From the NCBI GenBank assembly GCA_002469805.1, contig DKNW01000097.1, forward strand, positions 1-9,827: DNA of 9,827 nt, in the 5' to 3' direction. The DNA comes from Rhodobiaceae bacterium UBA7378 (GTDB lineage: Bacteria; Pseudomonadota; Alphaproteobacteria; RS24). Positions within the stretch are counted from its first letter, which is position 1; the number at the start of each line of letters is the position of its first letter. The translations under genes were made by a program, and so were the position numbers. Shown one piece after another: positions 6,586 to 9,827 of the stretch. The notes beneath the pieces are model-generated. The model worked only from the letters and a program-made list of their open reading frames with translations, searched no databases and was not told the DNA's origin.

Positions 6586-7488
6586 ATGATTGTGTCTAGA
6601 AAACGTGTCCTCGAACTTCTCAATCAAGCGACGGATGATGACAAGCCGAGCCGGTTGGTCGACCGTTTTCTGAGCTTTCTCATTGTTACCAATGTAATAG
6701 CGGTTTCGCTTGAATCCGTTGAGGCGATCGGGATTGCTTACGCGCAGGCGTTTCTCATTTTCGAATATTTCTCAGTTGTCATTTTTGCCATTGAATATCT
6801 GGCGCGCATCTGGGCCAGCGCAGAGCCGTCTTCGGGTCCAGCGCAAACCGAGACGGGGCGCCGTTTGGCCTATATTTTTAGCTTTAATGGCCTCGTCGAT
6901 CTGATTGCGATTTTGCCGAGTATTCTCGCATTGGTCGCCGGCAATGTCGATTTGCGCTGGGTGCGCGTCGTGCGTTTGCTGCGTATTCTCAAAATATCTA
7001 ATTACTCATCGGCTTTGGAAGACCTCGCCTCGGCAATATACGAAGAACGCCGGTCGTTTCTGGCGGCCCTTTATTTGTTCTGCATCGCGCTGTTTATTGC
7101 CAGCGCACTAATGTATGTCGTAGAACGCCACGCCCAGCCAGACCAGTTTTCATCTATTCCAGAGGCGATGTGGTGGGCCTTGATCACTCTGACGACGGTC
7201 GGATATGGCGATGTGTCGCCGATAACGCCTTTGGGTAAAGCGGTCGGCGCGCTAACCGCGCTGATGGGGGTTTGTACCGTGGCGCTCTTAACCGGTATTA
7301 TCGCCAATGCTTTTGCCTCGCAGGTGAGCCGTAAGAAAGATATTTTGATGGCCGAAGTCAGCCACGCGCTGCAGGACGGCATTATTTCAGATGACGAATA
7401 CAAAAAAATCGAGCACTTGCGCCGCGAACTCAACTTGCCGGAAGAGCATGTAAGCGCCATTGTAGAGATTATGTATAAAGACCGCTAG
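6586..7488 (+). CDS. Voltage-gated potassium channel / ion transporter protein, six transmembrane segments
   Basis: The 300-residue inner-membrane protein has the full Kv layout: S1 about 28-46, S2 54-77, S3 96-117, S4 122-138, S5 157-179, pore loop 192-212, S6 216-243. The selectivity filter is TTVGYGD (203-209), the K+ signature. S4 carries basic residues at every third place (R124, R127, R130, R133, K136), the pattern of a voltage sensor. Acidic partners are seen in S2 (E60, E70) and S3 (D105). A cytoplasmic tail of about 55 residues (246-300) is charged and helical, with DGIISDDEYKKIEHLRRELNLP; there is no RCK/TrkA_N or cyclic-nucleotide domain. It probably forms a tetramer that passes K+ in response to membrane potential. 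No good ribosome site precedes the ATG at 6586, so translation could be weak or coupled to the gene ending at 6542. The role in this neighbourhood is unknown. Confidence 0.92.
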   Translation: MIVSRKRVLELLNQATDDDKPSRLVDRFLSFLIVTNVIAVSLESVEAIGIAYAQAFLIFEYFSVVIFAIEYLARIWASAEPSSGPAQTETGRRLAYIFSFNGLVDLIAILPSILALVAGNVDLRWVRVVRLLRILKISNYSSALEDLASAIYEERRSFLAALYLFCIALFIASALMYVVERHAQPDQFSSIPEAMWWALITLTTVGYGDVSPITPLGKAVGALTALMGVCTVALLTGIIANAFASQVSRKKDILMAEVSHALQDGIISDDEYKKIEHLRRELNLPEEHVSAIVEIMYKDR

Positions 7489-7559
7489 CTGAGGAACATG
7501 TCACCGCATGCGGGCAGAATAACTCGGGAATATGACAGGTAAATTTTAGGGAGAAGGTT
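7489..7559 (+). promoter_or_regulatory. Gap with a 10-base palindrome and a strong ribosome binding site
   Basis: CCGCATGCGG at 7504-7513 is a perfect palindrome directly after the channel gene. AGGGAGAAGG at 7548-7557 is a good ribosome site for the ATG at 7560. No convincing -35/-10 pair is seen. Confidence 0.35.
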
Positions 7560-8405
7560 ATGGCGAACGAGCAACAAACAGAATTTTGGTCTGGATCAGG
7601 TGGCGAATATTGGGTCGTGAACCAGCAACAAATGGATACGATGTTAAAGCCTCTGGGCGATGCGGCGCTGGCGCATATCGATCTGGCAAGTGTCCAGCAT
7701 CTTCTCGATATCGGCTGTGGCACCGGCTCGACGACACTGGACATCGCCGCGCGCCTTAGCGATGGTGCACGCGTTACCGGTGCCGACTTGTCGGTTCCCA
7801 TGACCGACTATGCCCGTTCGCGCGTCACCGAAACGGGGGTCAAAAACGCCGAGTTCATTACCTGCGATTTGCAGCTTGACCCATTTGAGCCGGCGATTTT
7901 CGATGCAGCGTTCTCACGCTTTGGTGTCATGTTTTTTGACGCACCTGTTGCCGGCTTCAAAAATATTCGTGCCGCTCTTAAGCCGGGCGCGCCACTGGCA
8001 TTTGTTTGTTGGCAGACACCCAGCGAAAATCTCTGGCATAGCCTGGCAGTCGCGACGGCGAAGAAATTTATTGAAATGCCGTCGGCTCCAGAACCGCGTG
8101 CGCCGGGCCCGTTTGCTTTTGCTGAGACCGAATATGTGACATCTATTCTTGAAGATGCCGGTTTTTCCGACATTGTAATGACGCCACATGAGCAGACGGT
8201 TGAGCTTTTCTCCGGTCAAGATGTTCGCAGCGCAGCGGAAAACTTTGCGCGCATTAATCCAATTATCTCGGCTTTTGTGACCGAAGCTGGTGAAGACAAA
8301 GCGGAACCTTTAATTGCGGCGCTGGCTGAAACATTGGCACCGCATCACAAGGACGGCGCGTTGCATTTTCCGAGTGCGACCTGGCTGGTGTCGGCTAAGG
8401 CCTAG
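7560..8405 (+). CDS. Class I SAM-dependent methyltransferase
   Basis: This 281-residue protein has a Rossmann-type methyltransferase domain over roughly residues 40 to 150. Motif I is LLDIGCGTG (48-56), the glycine-rich loop that holds S-adenosylmethionine. D76 in TGADLS, at the end of the second strand, should bind the SAM ribose hydroxyls. FDAAFSRFGVMFF is the usual strand-4 region after the adenine contact, and ALKPGAPLAFVCWQ is the strand-5 motif. The C-terminal 120 residues, including PGPFAFAETEYVTSILEDAGFSD, form the variable substrate cap common to UbiE- and ArsM-like methyltransferases, and give no clear substrate. The start at 7560 is well supported by AGGGAGAAGG just upstream. It is likely cytosolic. 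It lies 76 bases before the acyl-CoA ligase gene, but a promoter between them suggests separate control. Transfer to an O, N, C or S atom of a small molecule is all that can be said. Confidence 0.9.
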   Translation: MANEQQTEFWSGSGGEYWVVNQQQMDTMLKPLGDAALAHIDLASVQHLLDIGCGTGSTTLDIAARLSDGARVTGADLSVPMTDYARSRVTETGVKNAEFITCDLQLDPFEPAIFDAAFSRFGVMFFDAPVAGFKNIRAALKPGAPLAFVCWQTPSENLWHSLAVATAKKFIEMPSAPEPRAPGPFAFAETEYVTSILEDAGFSDIVMTPHEQTVELFSGQDVRSAAENFARINPIISAFVTEAGEDKAEPLIAALAETLAPHHKDGALHFPSATWLVSAKA

Positions 8406-8415
8406 TTGGCAGGAT

Positions 8416-8454
8416 ATGGACCGGCTTGCCGGTCTATCGCGCGTTAGGTAAAAT
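8416..8454 (+). promoter_or_regulatory. Sigma70-like promoter with overlapping inverted repeat before the acyl-CoA ligase
   Basis: TTGCCG (8426-8431) and TAAAAT (8449-8454) are separated by 17 bases, matching the TTGACA/TATAAT consensus at 4 of 6 and 5 of 6 positions. Transcription would begin near 8461, about 20 bases before the ATG at 8482. A dyad spans 8416-8437: GACCGGC (8419-8425) and GCCGGTC (8428-8434) around TT, extendable by a G-T and two A-T pairs to ten base pairs. It covers the -35 box, as expected of an operator for a dimeric repressor such as a TetR or GntR type. No T-run follows the dyad, so a terminator for the methyltransferase gene is less likely. Confidence 0.5.
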
Positions 8455-8481
8455 TGAGCATATGACAGGGGGGGAAACGTC

Positions 8482-9827
8482 ATGGCTGTAAAATATTATG
8501 ATTGGTTGGCACATCACGAAGATATTCGTGGCGACAAAATTGCAATCCGTGATTTGGATACGGATCAGCAAATATCTTACCGGCAATTGAATCGCCGGGC
8601 GGCAAGCCTGGCCGCTTATATGCAAGCCAATGGCGTGAAAAAAGGGGATAGGGTCGCGCTACTTATTCGCAACTGCCCGGCTTTTTTTGAGGTGCAATTT
8701 GCATGTTCCAAAATCGGGGCTATCTGCCTTCCATTGAACTGGCGTCTAACTCCTAATGAGCTGACGTATATTTTGAACGACTCGACGCCGTGTACATTGG
8801 TGCACGACCATATTTTTTCGGATACAGCACCAGAGCTTGCCGCGTCTTGCAATATCGGGTTGGTGCTCGAAGTGCGCGAGGCGGGCGAAGACAGCTCCTA
8901 CGAACAGGCGATGGAAACCAATGAAGATTTCACGCCTGTCGAGACCACGCATGATGATGTTTCCATGATCATGTACACGTCTGGAACTACAGGGCACCCG
9001 AAAGGCGCGATGATCACGCATGGCATGGTGTTTTACAATATCGTCAATCTCTCCATGCCGGCGGGGGTTGACCAGAAATCGGTGCAGCTTGTGGTGCTGC
9101 CATTGTTTCACACGGGCGGGCTCAACTGCTATGCCAACCCGATTTTGCACGCGGGCGGTGAAATTTTGCTGATGCGCGATTTTGAGCCGGGCGCAGCCTT
9201 GGGCGTGCTGGGCAACGCGGATCTGGGGGTGACGCATTTTTTCGCCGTACCTGCGCCGTATCAGTTCATGATGCAGCACCCGGATTTTGAAACCACAGAT
9301 TTGAGCGGGCTTAAAAATGCCGGCGTCGGCGGCGCGCCGTGTGCGGAGGCGATTTTGCAGGGCTGGCTTGGGCGCGGCGTACCCCTGGTGCAGGGCTGGG
9401 GCATGACCGAAACCAGCCCCGGCGGAATATCGCTGGATGCCAGCGACGCGCTTCGCAAAATTGGGTCCGCCGGCAAAGCGCTGATGCATACCGAGATCCG
9501 TATTATCGATGAAGACGGTGTTGATGTCGGGCCCGATGAGGTGGGTGAGTTGATCATTAAGGGGCCGAACATCACGCCCGGCTATTGGAACAATCCGGAC
9601 GCCACCGAAAAAAGCTTTATCGATGGTTGGCTCAAAACCGGCGATGCCGCCAAGCGCGATGAAGAGGGTTTTGTGTATATCGTGGATAGGTCAAAGGATA
9701 TGTATATTTCCGGCGGTGAAAATGTTTATCCGGCGGAAGTGGAAAACGTCCTTTACCAATTGCCGCAAATCGCCGAAGCCGCGGTCATTGGTGTGCCGAG
9801 CGAACGCTGGGGCGAAACCGGCAAGGC
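8482..9827 (+). CDS. Acyl-CoA synthetase / AMP-dependent ligase (3' end outside window)
   Basis: The visible 448 residues are an ANL-superfamily adenylating enzyme, which activates a carboxylic acid with ATP to an acyl-AMP and then transfers it to CoA. The phosphate-binding motif is MYTSGTTGHPKG (164-175); the adenine/acyl motif is GWGMTET (305-311); D388 in GWLKTGD binds the ATP ribose; the hinge to the C-terminal lid is VDRSKDMYISGGENVYP (401-417). The reading frame runs open to the last base, so about 60 to 80 residues with the C-terminal catalytic lysine lie beyond the window. The ATG at 8482 is preceded by a seven-G run and GAAA at 8468-8477, a usable ribosome site. The sequence resembles FadD-like and 4-chlorobenzoate/long-chain acid CoA ligases. 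The substrate cannot be fixed from these motifs. Its own promoter and probable operator lie just upstream. Confidence 0.93.
   Translation, partial: MAVKYYDWLAHHEDIRGDKIAIRDLDTDQQISYRQLNRRAASLAAYMQANGVKKGDRVALLIRNCPAFFEVQFACSKIGAICLPLNWRLTPNELTYILNDSTPCTLVHDHIFSDTAPELAASCNIGLVLEVREAGEDSSYEQAMETNEDFTPVETTHDDVSMIMYTSGTTGHPKGAMITHGMVFYNIVNLSMPAGVDQKSVQLVVLPLFHTGGLNCYANPILHAGGEILLMRDFEPGAALGVLGNADLGVTHFFAVPAPYQFMMQHPDFETTDLSGLKNAGVGGAPCAEAILQGWLGRGVPLVQGWGMTETSPGGISLDASDALRKIGSAGKALMHTEIRIIDEDGVDVGPDEVGELIIKGPNITPGYWNNPDATEKSFIDGWLKTGDAAKRDEEGFVYIVDRSKDMYISGGENVYPAEVENVLYQLPQIAEAAVIGVPSERWGETGK

Noticed and set aside
8462..8491. Nine-codon open frame (MTGGETSWL) overlapping the ligase start out of frame
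   Set aside because: It contains the ligase's own ribosome site and has none of its own. It is probably chance, though a translational coupling role cannot be excluded.
8746..9489. Antisense open frame (247 codons) opposite the acyl-CoA ligase
   Set aside because: The forward frame carries all the ANL motifs. The reverse frame is a codon-bias shadow rich in His, Arg and Ala.
1..9827. Defence system, CRISPR, mobile element or prophage
   Set aside because: No repeats with spacers, transposase, integrase, nuclease or phage structural motif was seen on either strand.

Overview
The window reads as an ordinary stretch of a bacterial chromosome with seven complete genes and one cut by the right edge, all on the + strand and separated by short gaps (about 40 to 140 bases). 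GC is moderate (mid-fifties by eye) and no insertion sequence, integrase, tRNA, rRNA or CRISPR array is visible. The gene types and codon style suggest a proteobacterium, perhaps a marine or aerobic alphaproteobacterium. That placement is an inference from gene content only.

Layout: (1) an Old Yellow Enzyme family ene-reductase, 135-1235; (2) a topaquinone copper amine oxidase with a membrane-targeting N-terminus, 1295-3355; (3) a photolyase/cryptochrome family flavoprotein, 3449-5023, which keeps the fold-defining residues but has lost most catalytic and electron-transfer residues of E. coli photolyase; (4) a RidA-family protein without the catalytic arginine, 5161-5550; (5) a phytanoyl-CoA dioxygenase family Fe/2-oxoglutarate enzyme, probably starting at a TTG, 5646-6542; (6) a six-transmembrane voltage-gated K+ channel, 6586-7488; (7) a class I SAM-dependent methyltransferase, 7560-8405; (8) an acyl-CoA synthetase of the AMP-binding family, from 8482 to the right edge.

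The enzymes do not form an obvious single pathway. Genes 1, 2, 4 and 5 are all small-molecule redox or detoxification types (ene reduction, amine oxidation, an imine-deaminase relative, hydroxylation). Genes 7 and 8 could belong with a lipid or aromatic acid module continuing to the right. Gaps are short and no convincing intrinsic terminator separates the genes, so some co-transcription is possible. The clearest control region is before gene 8, where a long dyad overlaps the -35 box of a good sigma70-like promoter.

I found no clear new system. The most unusual item is the photolyase-like protein with a substituted active site. The next are the dyad/promoter before gene 8, the 12-base tandem repeat before gene 5, and the RidA homologue lacking its arginine.
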